Of a stretch of DNA of 64,000 bases, positions 45,388 to 53,953 are shown piece by piece. The translations under genes and the position numbers were made by a program. Position 1 is the first letter of the stretch. Each line of letters opens with the position of its first letter. The notes beneath the pieces are model-generated. The model searched no databases, was not told where the DNA came from, and was given only the letters and a program-made list of their open reading frames with translations. Source of the stretch: Streptomyces sp. SCSIO 30461 (GTDB lineage Bacteria > Actinomycetota > Actinomycetes > Streptomycetales > Streptomycetaceae). The DNA lies in contig NZ_CP146101.1 of NCBI RefSeq assembly GCF_037023745.1, positions 3,464,001-3,528,000 on the forward strand, in the 5' to 3' direction.

Positions 45388-45773
45388 AGAAGGCCGGAAT
45401 TCTGAATCGTCATCTTGCGGGCGCGCTCGCCGAGTTGGGGCACGGGGACGGGGTGCTGGTGTGCGACGCAGGCATGCCGATCCCGGCGGGCCCGAAGATG
45501 GTGGACCTGGCCTTCCGCGCCGGGGTGCCGTCCTTCACCGAGGTCCTGGACGGTCTGCTGGACGAATTGGTGGTGGAAGGCGCGACGGCGGCGTGTGAGG
45601 TCCGGGATGCGAACCCGGAGGCCTGGGCGTTCCTGGACATCCGCTTTACGGGGTTGGGCCTGGTCCCGCACGAGAAGCTGAAGGACATGACGGCGGACGT
45701 ACGTCTGGTCGTCCGTACGGGCGAGGCCCGCCCGTACGCGAACGTGCTGCTGCGCTGCGGGGTGTTCTTCTGA
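45384..45773 (+). CDS. rbsD: D-ribose pyranase
   Basis: 129 residues from GTG at 45384. MKKAGILNRHLAGALAELGHG with the catalytic His of RbsD/FucU mutarotases, DAGMPIP, and the C-terminal RTGEARPYANVLLRCGVFF. It interconverts pyranose and furanose forms of ribose so that RbsK gets its furanose substrate. The last gene of the operon; an IS5-type scar begins 37 bases later. Confidence 0.95.
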   Translation: MKKAGILNRHLAGALAELGHGDGVLVCDAGMPIPAGPKMVDLAFRAGVPSFTEVLDGLLDELVVEGATAACEVRDANPEAWAFLDIRFTGLGLVPHEKLKDMTADVRLVVRTGEARPYANVLLRCGVFF

Positions 45774-45809
45774 GAGGGCGTTCGAAGTGGGCTGATTGCC
45801 CTTTATGTT

Positions 45810-46133
45810 CTAGTAGGTTCCTCGCCGGGTTGGTGTGGTCTCGTCCGTTATCCGCATGGCCGGGTTGTCGATGGAGGCGATGTGGATCATGGCCTCGGAG
45901 CTGGTGGTGAGGGTCTCGTAGTCGCGGGCGAGGCGGCGGTGCATCATGATCCAGCCGATACTCCGCTCTACGCCCCAGCGCCTTTTGACGACATGGAAGC
46001 CGCGCTTTTCGGGGTTGCGGTTGACGACTTCGACGTCGATGCCGAGTTTGGCGCCGTGCTCGATGACGGCGTTCTTGAAGCCGATGCCGACCCAGCTTTT
46101 CGTGATGGTCGGGTAGCTTTCTTTCGCCTGGTC
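45810..46133 (-). mobile_element. IS5-family transposase C-terminal fragment
   Basis: The minus strand reads KSWVGIGFKNAVIEHGAKLG, IDVEVVNRNPEKRGFHVV, KRRWGVERSIGWIMMHRRLA and RDYETLTTSSEAMIHIASID up to a stop at 45810, the end of an IS5/DDE_Tnp_1 transposase including the catalytic Glu (WGVERS). The N-terminal two-thirds is missing; upstream it meets an unrelated transposase tail. Dead element directly after the ribose operon. Confidence 0.78.
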
Positions 46134-46215
46134 ACGGCAGCTGTGGAGAGCTGCTGCCGGGCTTTCTGGTCATGGTGTGGTGTCGGCGTAGGCGTGCCAT
46201 CGGCGGTGGCAGAGG
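46133..46215 (-). repeat. IS701-like transposase tail (repeat copy B)
   Basis: Almost identical to 33416-33497 and in the same direction. The minus strand reads LCHRRWHAYADTTP and stop, the intact form of the tail that is frameshifted in copy A. The two copies are 12.7 kb apart and bracket the two-component, YHYH/sulfatase and ribose genes. Confidence 0.7.
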
Positions 46216-46225
46216 ACAGCGTGGC

Positions 46226-46315
46226 TGGACCGACTCGCTGCGGGATCAATTCGCGGCGCCGCTGCCCGAGCGTCCCGCGGTTGATCCGGCCCAGCCGCTG
46301 GTGAGTGCCCGTAGG
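46226..46315 (+). mobile_element. N-terminal scar of another IS5-type transposase
   Basis: The plus strand reads WTDSLRDQFAAPLPERPAVD then PAQPLVSARRIS, resembling the opening of IS5-like streptomycete transposases (W-DSVR-QFAALLPERP-VDPAHPLG-HRRRI). Only about 30 residues remain before the aldo/keto reductase stop. Short and uncertain. Confidence 0.4.
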
Positions 46316-46316
46316 A

Positions 46317-47189
46317 TTAGCGGCCGATCTTGTCGAGCCCGGCGAGATCGTCGTCGGAGAGCTGGAGTCCCGCGCTGGCTGCGTTCTCGCGCAGGTGTGC
46401 CACCGACGAGGTGCCGGGGATCAGCAGGATGTTCGGCGACCGCCGCAGCAGCCAGGCCAGGGCGACTGACATGGGCGTAGCGGCCAACCGGGTGGCTACG
46501 GCCGTGAGCGTCGAGGACTGCAGCGGGCTGAAGCCGCCGAGGGGGAAGAAGGGCACGTAGGCGATGCCCTGTTCGGCGAGTTCGTCGATCAGCTCGTCGT
46601 CGTGGCGGTGGGCGAGGTTGTACATGTTCTGCACGCACACGATCGGGGCGATCGAGCGTGCCTCGGTGACCTGTTCCGCCGTCGCGTTGCTCACGCCGAG
46701 GTGTCGGATCAGGCCTTGTTGCTGGAGTTCGACGAGTGTTGCGAAGGCTTCGGCGAGCGAACCGGGCACGGGGCCCTGGGCGTCGCCGAGCCGGAGGTTG
46801 ACCACGTCCAGCGTCTCGAGGCCGAGGTTGTCCAGGTTCTCCTGGACGGCCCTGCGCAACTCTTCGGGCTCGCGGGCCGAAGGCCAGCCGCCCTCCTCGT
46901 CGCGGGTCGCGCCGACCTTGGTCACGATGTGCAGCGCGTCGGGGTACGGGTGCAGCGCTTCGCGTATCAGCTGGTTGGTGATGTGCGGGCCGTAGGCGTC
47001 GGCGGTGTCGATGTGGGTGATCCCGAGGTCGACGGCCTCGCGCAGGACGGCCAGTGCGCCGACGCGGTCGGCTGGTGGGCCCATGACCCAGGGGCCGGCG
47101 AGTTGCATGGCGCCGTAGCCGAACCGGGTGACGGCCAGGTCGCCCAGGGTCCAAGTGCCGCCGGGAAGCGAGGCGGAGGGGGTGCTCAT
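46317..47189 (-). CDS. Aldo/keto reductase
   Basis: 290 residues from ATG at 47189 with AAAGG upstream. TIM-barrel oxidoreductase: FGYGAMQLAGPW, THIDTADAYGPH (catalytic Asp and Tyr), HIVTKVG (Lys), LIRHLGVSNATAEQV, and the NADP site IPGTSSVAHLRENA. The usual HxP-type catalytic His position reads NLRLGD, as in some oxidoreductases of the YdbC-like group. NADPH-dependent reduction of an unknown aldehyde or ketone. Divergent from an HxlR regulator that probably controls it. Confidence 0.92.
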   Translation of the reverse strand: MSTPSASLPGGTWTLGDLAVTRFGYGAMQLAGPWVMGPPADRVGALAVLREAVDLGITHIDTADAYGPHITNQLIREALHPYPDALHIVTKVGATRDEEGGWPSAREPEELRRAVQENLDNLGLETLDVVNLRLGDAQGPVPGSLAEAFATLVELQQQGLIRHLGVSNATAEQVTEARSIAPIVCVQNMYNLAHRHDDELIDELAEQGIAYVPFFPLGGFSPLQSSTLTAVATRLAATPMSVALAWLLRRSPNILLIPGTSSVAHLRENAASAGLQLSDDDLAGLDKIGR

Positions 47190-47237
47190 GGTGTGCCTTT
47201 CGTGTTGAGCCAGGGGGTGGTGCCTGACAGCCACCTT

Positions 47238-47289
47238 GCACCACTATTGGTGCGTAACTTCTGATCGGGAAGTAGGCACTTCGAAGTGC
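47238..47289. promoter_or_regulatory. Two palindromes between the aldo/keto reductase and HxlR genes
   Basis: GCACCA-CTAT-TGGTGC (47238-47253) and the perfect 14-bp GCACTTCGAAGTGC (47276-47289) lie in the 131-bp divergent promoter. Both have GCAC/GTGC outer arms. HxlR proteins are dimers that bind such sites next to their own gene, so these are likely operators for both promoters. Confidence 0.65.
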
Positions 47290-47320
47290 GTAGGGCACCC
47301 ACGGGTGGGAGGAATGGTCC

Positions 47321-47764
47321 ATGGCGACGATGACGGCAGCCCAGCAAAGGTCACAGGCCAAGGTGGAGTACAACGCCTTCGTGGCGGCCTGCCCCAGCCG
47401 CAAGCTGATCGACCGGATCTCGAACAAGTGGGTCACGCTGATCCTGGCCGCGCTCGGCAGCGACAGCGCGCATCAGCCCGGCGTCGACTGCGCCGGCGGG
47501 TCCCGGGTGATGCGCTATTCGGAGTTGCAGCGCCTGCTGGCCGGCGTCAGCCAGAAGATGCTCACCCAGACGCTGCGCTCCCTGGAGCGCGACGGCCTGG
47601 TGTCCCGGACCGTGGTGCCGACCGTCCCGGTCACGGTGTCCTACGAGCTGACCGATCTCGGCCTGTCGCTGTACGAGATGATGCGCGGACTCAAGGCCTG
47701 GGCCGAGGTGCACATGGACGATGTGCTTGCCAACCGCGAGACCTACGACACCCGCGTCGCCTGA
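47321..47764 (+). CDS. HxlR-family transcriptional regulator
   Basis: 147 residues from ATG at 47321 behind GGGAGGA. Winged helix of the HxlR type: CPSRKLIDRISNKWVTLILAAL, RYSELQRLLAGVSQKMLTQT, LRSLERDGLVSRTVVPTVPV, SYELTDLGLSL. The N-terminal Cys (AACPSR) is the position of redox or aldehyde sensing in HypR/QorR-like members. Likely represses or activates the divergent aldo/keto reductase in response to electrophiles; that is inference from family behaviour. Confidence 0.92.
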   Translation: MATMTAAQQRSQAKVEYNAFVAACPSRKLIDRISNKWVTLILAALGSDSAHQPGVDCAGGSRVMRYSELQRLLAGVSQKMLTQTLRSLERDGLVSRTVVPTVPVTVSYELTDLGLSLYEMMRGLKAWAEVHMDDVLANRETYDTRVA

Positions 47765-47814
47765 ACCGCATCAGGGCTGCCGATCAGCGGGAACAGACTG
47801 CGTGTAAGTACCCG

Positions 47815-48318
47815 CTGTCGTTCTGGTCTCGAGGGGTCGGCGTCGAACGGGAGTCTCGATCGGGTGATCGCGTACTGATCAGAGCCCGCGCCTTCGTCGC
47901 CGCGAGCCCCATGGAGGTCTTGTCTGACGGGACCCATCTGACCCGGATGAACCTTGCCGGGCGGCGGCGCTCCCATCCGTGCGGGGTGACAGTGTGGGCG
48001 ATCGACTACCCGGTCGACGGCGGCGAGACCATCGGGGAAGGTCGACCGCTGCGGTCGGCATCGCCGGAACTGGTACGGCAGGGAATCTGGGCCCACCTGA
48101 CCCTCCATCCCTGTCTGAACCGAATCATCATGCGGCCGGCCGACGGTGAGGGACCGGACCCTGACCGGATCTCGTTCGTCAAGATCCTCAAGCACACACG
48201 GCGCAGCGTCGACCTCCAGGCAGGGCGGTCGCCCCGCCGCCTGCAGCAGTTCATGAAACGGCTGGCCACGAAGGTTGTGCGCAAGCTCGACAAGGGTGGG
48301 CCTGCCACCAAATCCTGA
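47815..48318 (+). mobile_element. IS4-family transposase remnant
   Basis: The plus strand reads LSDGTHLTRMNLAGRRRSHP, CGVTVWAIDYPVDGGETI, then after an internal deletion SPELVRQGIWAHLTLHPCLN, EGPDPDRISFVKILKHTRRS, the C-terminal part of IS4-type transposases. The DDE Glu region (YHQRWEIE) is deleted between GGETI and SPELV. Open frame but incomplete. Confidence 0.75.
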
Positions 48319-48431
48319 ACGGCCCTTTCCTCAGCCGCCGGGCGAGACCCCGCCGTGCGACCGGGATGATCAGCCCCCGGCTGGCAGCGCCCCGCGGACA
48401 CCACGGCCATACGTACGGCTAGGCTCGGGGC

Positions 48432-48866
48432 ATGGCCACGGCCTGGATGCCATCCAGCAAGCCGCGGACCGGCCTGTCGGCCGGTCCGCTGCGCGTGCTG
48501 TGGTTGGCGGCCCTGCTGTTCGGCGTGCTGTACACCCACGGCGTGAGCGCCGAAACCGCCACAAGTCACACGACCAACGTTGCCGCCGGGCCTGCGGCGT
48601 ACTTCCTGCCAGACCGCCACGCCGGGCCGCAGGACGCTCAGTCCACGTCGGACCACGACGAAGGCGGACAGCACTCCCATCCGGCCGGCAAGTGTGTGTC
48701 CGGGCAGCCGCAGCAAGGGTCCGGCCCGTCGGCTCCCGCCCAGACTGTGCTCGAACCGCACTCGCCCTGCCCGCTGGCCATGGCAGGGAAATCCGCGCTG
48801 CCCGGCGAACGGTCTGCGCTGCCTCCTCCTCGAAGTACGGCCAACTGGGTCATTCAGCGGGTATAG
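48432..48866 (+). CDS. DUF6153-like secreted protein
   Basis: 144 residues from ATG at 48432. Hydrophobic LRVLWLAALLFGVLYTHGVSAE near the N-terminus is a signal or anchor helix of the DUF6153 kind; then a His-rich region (TSDHDEGGQHSHPAGKC) and a C-terminal SPCPLA. The Cys and His content suggests metal handling. A similar protein is encoded at 50387, with a lipoprotein between them. Confidence 0.6.
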   Translation: MATAWMPSSKPRTGLSAGPLRVLWLAALLFGVLYTHGVSAETATSHTTNVAAGPAAYFLPDRHAGPQDAQSTSDHDEGGQHSHPAGKCVSGQPQQGSGPSAPAQTVLEPHSPCPLAMAGKSALPGERSALPPPRSTANWVIQRV

Positions 48867-49360
48867 ATTCCGGAATCCCGCACCGCTGCGCGGTGCGCCC
48901 TTCTGCCATCCCGCTGCAGTGCGGCACGGCGCGCGACGCCCTCTGCCGCGCAGGCCGTCCGCTGTCTTTCCTTCCCCTTCTGCCATGCCGGCGCCGCGAC
49001 GTGCGCCGACCCGCCAAGGAGCATGCCCTTGTCCTCGTCCCAGCTCATCGACCGACCCGCTCACGCGACGAATGCTGCTCCAGTGGGCGGGCGGGCCGCG
49101 CTGCGCAGAGCACTCTCTGCACGCATTGCCGTCCTCGTCCCGCTTGGCCTGCTGGTGTCCTTCGTTGCCGACGTCATCAAGGACCCACAGGTGCCCTGGC
49201 AGCGGAACTTCAGCTGCGGACAAGGAGGGTGGCGGTGAGGCCGACGTGGGACACGACGACAGCCACAGCCACCGACAGAACCGAAAGGACGGCAGGCGAT
49301 GCCTCGCTACCGTCCGGGCCCCACGACGGGTACGCTCCCCACCCCGGCAGGACCAGGAAT
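48867..49360. other. Stretch with no confident gene
   Basis: A 71-residue plus-strand frame at 49023-49238 has a hydrophobic stretch (IAVLVPLGLLVSFVADVI) and an AAGGAG just one base before its ATG (or 7 before a TTG at 49029). It could be a small membrane protein or a relic of one. Nothing else seen. Confidence 0.3.
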
Positions 49361-50251
49361 ATGAAGAACACCACCCGACGGCTTCTCGCCGCCACCGTAA
49401 TCCTCGCGCTCGGGGCCGCCGTGACGGCCTGTTCCGGCGACTCCGACAGCGACTCCGCAAACGAAGCCGCTCCACCGAAGACATCCGCCGTCGTGCATGG
49501 CCACGTGCACGGTCTGGGAATCGACCCCTCCGACGGTCGGATCTACGTCGCCTCCCACCAAGGCGTCTTCACCCTGGGAGAAGACGGGGCAGCCCGGCGG
49601 GTCGGCACCAGCAGGGACGACTTCATGGGCTTCACCGTGACGAAGGCGAACACCTTCCTGGCCAGCGGACACCCTGCCCAGGGCACCGGCGGCCACAGTA
49701 ACCACGGGCTGATCCAGAGCACCGATGCCGGACGGACGTGGCAGCCCCGCTCCCTCACCGGCGAAGCCGACTTCCACTCCCTCGAATACGCCCATGGCAT
49801 CATCTACGGCTACGACAGCACCAACGCATCGCTACGCGTCAGCAAGGACGGATCCGCGTGGGTCGACCGTGCCGAGCTTCAGGCCCTGGACATCGCAGTC
49901 AGCCCCGCGGACCCGGACACTGTGCTCGCCACCACCGCCGACGGTGTCGCCAAGAGCGCCGACGGCGGACGAACCTTCGCCCCAGGAAGGCAGCCGGTCA
50001 TCGCTTTTCTCTCCTGGGTGGCGCCCAGGGTCCTGTACGGGATGGACGACTCGGGCGGGATCAGCCGCAGCACCGACGGCGGCTCCACATGGAAACAGGC
50101 GGGCGCGGTGCCGGGCGGACAGGCCCAGGCGCTTACTGCGGTTGACGCCAAACGCATCCTGGCCGCCACCCAAACCGGCGTCTACGAGTCGAAAGACGGT
50201 GGCGAGACCTTCACCAAGCTGCTATCGGTCGAGGCAGGAGACGGCCACTGA
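49361..50251 (+). CDS. F510_1955-type BNR-repeat lipoprotein
   Basis: 296 residues from ATG at 49361. Lipobox LGAAVTAC with Cys 24. The mature protein is a beta-propeller with sialidase-like Asp-box repeats: IQSTDAGRTWQPRS, AKSADGGRTFAPG, SRSTDGGSTWKQAG and YESKDGGETFTKL, as in the F510_1955 glycosylhydrolase-like family. It begins VHGHVHGLGIDPSDGRIYVA, with His pairs. Enzymatic activity is unproven; members often occur next to copper-related secreted proteins, as here. Confidence 0.8.
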   Translation: MKNTTRRLLAATVILALGAAVTACSGDSDSDSANEAAPPKTSAVVHGHVHGLGIDPSDGRIYVASHQGVFTLGEDGAARRVGTSRDDFMGFTVTKANTFLASGHPAQGTGGHSNHGLIQSTDAGRTWQPRSLTGEADFHSLEYAHGIIYGYDSTNASLRVSKDGSAWVDRAELQALDIAVSPADPDTVLATTADGVAKSADGGRTFAPGRQPVIAFLSWVAPRVLYGMDDSGGISRSTDGGSTWKQAGAVPGGQAQALTAVDAKRILAATQTGVYESKDGGETFTKLLSVEAGDGH

Positions 50252-50386
50252 TCACCGTGCGGGGGTGAGCGGCGCACCTGCACGGCCGTACATCGAACGT
50301 CGAGTTCGGGCCGCTCACGTATTCCCGATCGAAGCTGCGAGATTCCACACCCTGCACAGCAGACGTCCTGAGGCGAGAAGGAGCCG

Positions 50387-50836
50387 ATGACAGCAACCAG
50401 TGCCCGCACCGCCAGTAGCCCGGCAGTAGCCCGGCTGCTGGCGGTCTGTGTGCTGCTTGCCGGTCTGTTCCTTATGCACGGCAGTCCGGCTGCCGCCGAA
50501 GGCTGCCACGGGGACACGGCGGGTGGCGCGTCCCCGTCCGGTGGGGCAGCCGCGCTGCCCCACCACGACATGAGCACCTCGACCATCCCGGTGGCCGGTG
50601 ACTCCACCGGTCCGGCGGTTCGCGCCGGTCTCCCGTCTCCTGCCCATCACGCGGTGCGTGTGTCCACTCCCGAGCACGGCCCGCTCCTGCTGCCCGCCCT
50701 CACGGTCTTCGCCCTGATGGGGACAGCGGCGATGTGGGTGTTGACCGGTCGAACGACCGGGCTGTCCGCTGCCCGTCGGCGGGCACCGCCGGGTGGCCGT
50801 CCCCTGCTGCTTCAGGTGTGTATCGCGCGGATGTGA
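50387..50836 (+). CDS. DUF6153-like membrane protein
   Basis: 149 residues from ATG at 50387. An N-terminal hydrophobic helix (LLAVCVLLAGLFLMHGSPAA), a His-containing extracellular stretch (ALPHHDMSTS), and a second membrane helix (LLLPALTVFALMGTAAMWVL) followed by Arg. Layout matches DUF6153 proteins. A 5' GAGAAGGAGCC precedes the start. Its 3' end overlaps the open frame of the following gene. Confidence 0.65.
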   Translation: MTATSARTASSPAVARLLAVCVLLAGLFLMHGSPAAAEGCHGDTAGGASPSGGAAALPHHDMSTSTIPVAGDSTGPAVRAGLPSPAHHAVRVSTPEHGPLLLPALTVFALMGTAAMWVLTGRTTGLSAARRRAPPGGRPLLLQVCIARM

Positions 50837-51656
50837 GCAGGCCGTGCCCGCCCCTGATCGGGCAACTTCTCACGCTCCCTCGGCCACAGGCGCTGCGGGC
50901 CACGACATGGCCGGCAAGATGGACATGGCGTCCGACGACGGCTTGGCCGCAGCGAAGAACGGCTACCGCCTCAGCGCCGCCTCGCCCACCCTCCCCGCCG
51001 GAAAGGCAGCCGCCTACCGGTTCGCCATCACCGGCCCGGACGGCAAGCCCGTGACCGAGTTCAGCGTCGAGCAGACGAAGCGGTTGCACTTCTACGCCAT
51101 CCGTAGCGACCTCACCGGCTTCCAGCACATTCACCCCACCATGGCCCCCGACGGCACCTGGACCGCTCCACTGACGGCCCTCCAGCCGGGCACGTGGCGC
51201 ATGTATGCCTCCTTCACCCCGGACAGCGGGCCGGGCAAGGTCCAGGGTTTCGTTCTGAGTACCACGGCAACCGTCCCCGGCTCCGCGTCCAGGGTCACGC
51301 TTCCCAAGGCGTCCGGCACCACCACCACCGTCGACGGCTACACCGTCACAGTCAACGTCACCGGTCGGCCCATGGCGGGCATGGCGCAACCGCTCACCGT
51401 CACCGTGACCAAGGACGGCAGGCCGGTCTCCGACCTGGAGCCGTACCTCGACACCCACGCCCGCCTGACCGCCTTCCACGCAGGCGACCAGGCCCTGGCG
51501 CATCTCCACCCCGAGACAGAAGTCTCGGGCGACCGGGGCGGGCCCAGTCTGACCTTCCACGCCGAACTGCCCAAGGCAGGCGACTGGCGGCTGTTCCTGC
51601 AGTTCCAGACCGCCGGCACGCTCCACACCGCAGCCATCACCATGAACGTCGGCTGA
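50793..51656 (+). pseudogene. Metal-binding secreted protein lacking its signal peptide
   Basis: The recognisable part begins at about 50875 (SHAPSATGAAGHDMAGKMDM) and runs to 51656: GYRLSAASPTLPAGKAAAYR, HFYAIRSDLTGFQHIHPTMA, ALAHLHPETEV, DWRLFLQFQTAGTLHTAAIT. It has two HxHP motifs and Met/His-rich ends that fit copper binding. Homologues carry a lipoprotein signal peptide before the His-rich part; here that region is replaced by sequence overlapping the DUF6153 gene. Without export the protein would be misplaced, so probably a broken 5' end; start codon unclear (ATG at 50793 or 50907). Confidence 0.65.
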
Positions 51657-52214
51657 TCGCCCGCCGGGGCGGGAGCGTGCATGCATCCCGCCCCGGCATG
51701 GGCTTCCCGGAAACGTCACAAGGAAGAGTGACGAGCATCGAGCACGCGGCCTTCCGCTGCGGCGTGACCACGTGCCACCGCACCGTCGGTCAGGTGACCA
51801 GTCGGGCGGTTGTGGTGACGGCGTACACGGCGTACTCGAGCGGGCCACACCGGAAGATCCACGGGCAGACGCACCCGTCGCCTTCGGAGCCGCACATCGA
51901 TGAGTGAGGAAGTAGCCATCAGCCGCCGTGTACCCGATCACGGTGGAGGCGGGACCGCGGATGCGGCTGGATGCATGCGCGAACCTTCACGAACTCGGCG
52001 CGCCCCGCCCTCATCGCAGCCCACGGCAGGAATGCTCTGAGAGGAAGTCCGGCCCGCTCGCCGATTGCGTGGGCCCCCGGGAACGGCTCGGGACCGCAGC
52101 GAAGAGGAGTTCGCAGATGGCTGCCCAGGACGGTGGGGTTCGCCCCGGGCCTGTGATCCGGCGCATCCGGGGCCGTCCGCCGGTCGCCTGCCCGGCCATG
52201 GGCGGTGGGAAGAG
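51657..52214. other. Intergenic stretch before the complex I operon
   Basis: No convincing gene. A 58-codon plus frame from GTG at 51731 has no family resemblance. The promoter of the nuo-like operon should lie here; no clear motif was seen. Confidence 0.35.
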
Positions 52215-52565
52215 GTGAGCGGTACCGCCGCGTTGCTGTCGCTGCTGGGAGTGGGCGTGCTGACCGTCGTCGGCGTCTACGGTGCGGCCTGGGCGGCGCG
52301 GTTGTCCTCCGAGCAGGTGACCGTCGCGCCGTTCGGGTCGGGGCTGGAGCCGGTCGAGCATGCGGTGAGCCGGTTCCACGTGCGCTGGTACACCGTGACG
52401 ATGCTGTTCCTGGCCTTCGACATGGAGATGGTGTTCATGTACCCGTGGACGCGGGTGATCTCCGTCATGGGGCCCGGTGCGGTGATCGAGATGTTCGTCT
52501 TTCTGGCGGTTCTCCTGACCGGTGTCGTCTACGCCTGGCGGGAGGGTGCTCTGCGATGGGCGTGA
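52215..52565 (+). CDS. nuoA: Complex I-like subunit A
   Basis: 116 residues from GTG at 52215 with GGGAAGAG upstream. Three membrane helices and the NuoA signature: APFGSGLEPVEHAVSRFHVR, YTVTMLFLAFDMEMVFMYPW with the conserved acidic FDME. It anchors the joint between membrane and peripheral arm. First gene of an operon nuoA-(B/D-like)-H-J-K-L-M-N; its end overlaps the next gene by 10 bp. Confidence 0.93.
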   Translation: MSGTAALLSLLGVGVLTVVGVYGAAWAARLSSEQVTVAPFGSGLEPVEHAVSRFHVRWYTVTMLFLAFDMEMVFMYPWTRVISVMGPGAVIEMFVFLAVLLTGVVYAWREGALRWA

Positions 52566-53953
52566 CCGCTCTTGCTTTGCGGGCTGCTGCCGCCCGACCC
52601 CGAGTGTTGCTCGCCGTCCTCCCTGGCGGAACGGCCGCGCGGCTGGAAGCCGAGCGCCTGCTGAGGCAGTGGGACTGGCCTTCTGCCTCCACCCCGGCTC
52701 AAGCGGACGTGCTGCTCGTCGCAGGGCCGGACTGCCCGGATCTGCGCGTGGCGGTGGACCGGCTCTGGCGGGACCTGCCGGCTCCCCGGGTCCGTGTGCA
52801 CGCGTCCTGCGCCGGCGATGTGCAGGCCCTACTGGAGGGTGGACGGCACCGGCTCGGCTCGCTCGCCGATCAGCGCATCGAAGTCCTCGGGGCGGCCGGA
52901 GCCGCCGGGATCGGTGATGACGACGGTGTCCACCCCTCGACGGGGCCCGGTGATCAGAGCCCGGGCGAGTGGGACGGTGCCCGCGGCGGTCGGCACGACA
53001 AGCCCGACGGGGACAGCGGCCATCACCATGGTGCGAAGGCGCAGCACGGAGGTGGCCAGGCCGACTCCCAGGATGAACTCCGTCAAGGTCACGGCGGCGG
53101 GGGGGATCACGGCCACGGGGGTCACGGCGGTCACGGGGGTGGCGGTGGCATGGATATGCCGGGCGGGTTGCCGATGGCTGGTCAGGGCCAGGACCGCGAC
53201 GGGTTGACGCTCGATCAACTGCATATCTCTCTCGGGCCGTTGCTCGCCGACTGGCCGTCCGGGCTGATCGTCCGTGTGACCTTGCAGGGCGACGTGGTGC
53301 AGCAAGCCGAGGTTGCAAAGCCGGGCCGGTCCGCCCTGGCCGTATCGGGGGCGTTCTGGGCGGAGCCGTGGGTGCGCGAGGCGGCGGGGGAGCGGGTGAG
53401 CGGGGGCGCGGCGGCCCGCAGGCGAGCCGCCGCGCATCTGGACAGTCTGGCCCGACTGCTCTCGGTGGCCGGCTGGCCCGCCGAGGCGACCGTGGCCGGA
53501 CGGCTGCGTGACGACCTCCTGGAGGGTGCGCCCGGCGCGGCCGTCTGGCCACGGCTCGAACGTTTCGCCAGCCGGGTCGGCCGGTCACGGACGTTGGCCT
53601 GGCTGACTCGCGGGATCGGCGGGTTGAGCACGCAGGAGGCGAGTGATGCCGGGGTGAGCGGGCCGGCGGCGCGGGCCGGCGGTGACGTGACCGACCGCTA
53701 CCGGCAGTGGCTCGCCGACATTCGCCGTGACGTGCAGCGACTGGAGGAAGCGTCACCGCTCCGGCCGGAAGTGGACGACAGCCCTCGCGGTCACTGGCGG
53801 GACGGTGCACCGCCGTCGGACGCGCTGGTCAGGCTGCTGCCCGGTCTGCTGAAGGGGGCGGAGCTGGCCGCGGCCCGGCTCATCGTCGCCAGCCTTGACC
53901 CGGACCTCGACGAACTCACCGTCACGCCGGGCGGGGTGATGGCCCGTGACTGA
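52556..53953 (+). CDS. Fusion with degenerate NuoB-like and NuoD-like parts and a His-rich linker
   Basis: 465 residues from ATG at 52556. Residues about 15-95 (PAQADVLLVAGPDCPDLRV, then APRVRVHASCAGDVQ) resemble NuoB around its second half but lack the CC pair and the last Cys that ligate cluster N2. Residues 147-200 are a Gly/His-rich linker (HHHGAKAQH, DHGHGGHGGHGGGGG) ending MDMPGG. From 226 (LGPLLADWPSGLIVRVTLQG, DVVQQAEV) it resembles the NuoD N-terminus, and it ends LIVASLDPDLDEL, like NuoD's. It occupies the nuoB-nuoD position. Proposed as a structural replacement for the connecting module; possibly metal-binding. Confidence 0.6.
   Translation: MGVTALALRAAAARPRVLLAVLPGGTAARLEAERLLRQWDWPSASTPAQADVLLVAGPDCPDLRVAVDRLWRDLPAPRVRVHASCAGDVQALLEGGRHRLGSLADQRIEVLGAAGAAGIGDDDGVHPSTGPGDQSPGEWDGARGGRHDKPDGDSGHHHGAKAQHGGGQADSQDELRQGHGGGGDHGHGGHGGHGGGGGMDMPGGLPMAGQGQDRDGLTLDQLHISLGPLLADWPSGLIVRVTLQGDVVQQAEVAKPGRSALAVSGAFWAEPWVREAAGERVSGGAAARRRAAAHLDSLARLLSVAGWPAEATVAGRLRDDLLEGAPGAAVWPRLERFASRVGRSRTLAWLTRGIGGLSTQEASDAGVSGPAARAGGDVTDRYRQWLADIRRDVQRLEEASPLRPEVDDSPRGHWRDGAPPSDALVRLLPGLLKGAELAAARLIVASLDPDLDELTVTPGGVMARD

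Noticed and set aside
49023..49238. 71-codon frame with a hydrophobic stretch
   Set aside because: Ribosome-binding site is too close to the ATG and no family is recognised; kept only as a remark in the surrounding stretch.
53000..53160. The Gly/His codon repeats considered as a CRISPR or DNA repeat array
   Set aside because: The repeats are irregular GGTCAC-like codons in frame within a coding gene; no spacers or constant repeat unit.
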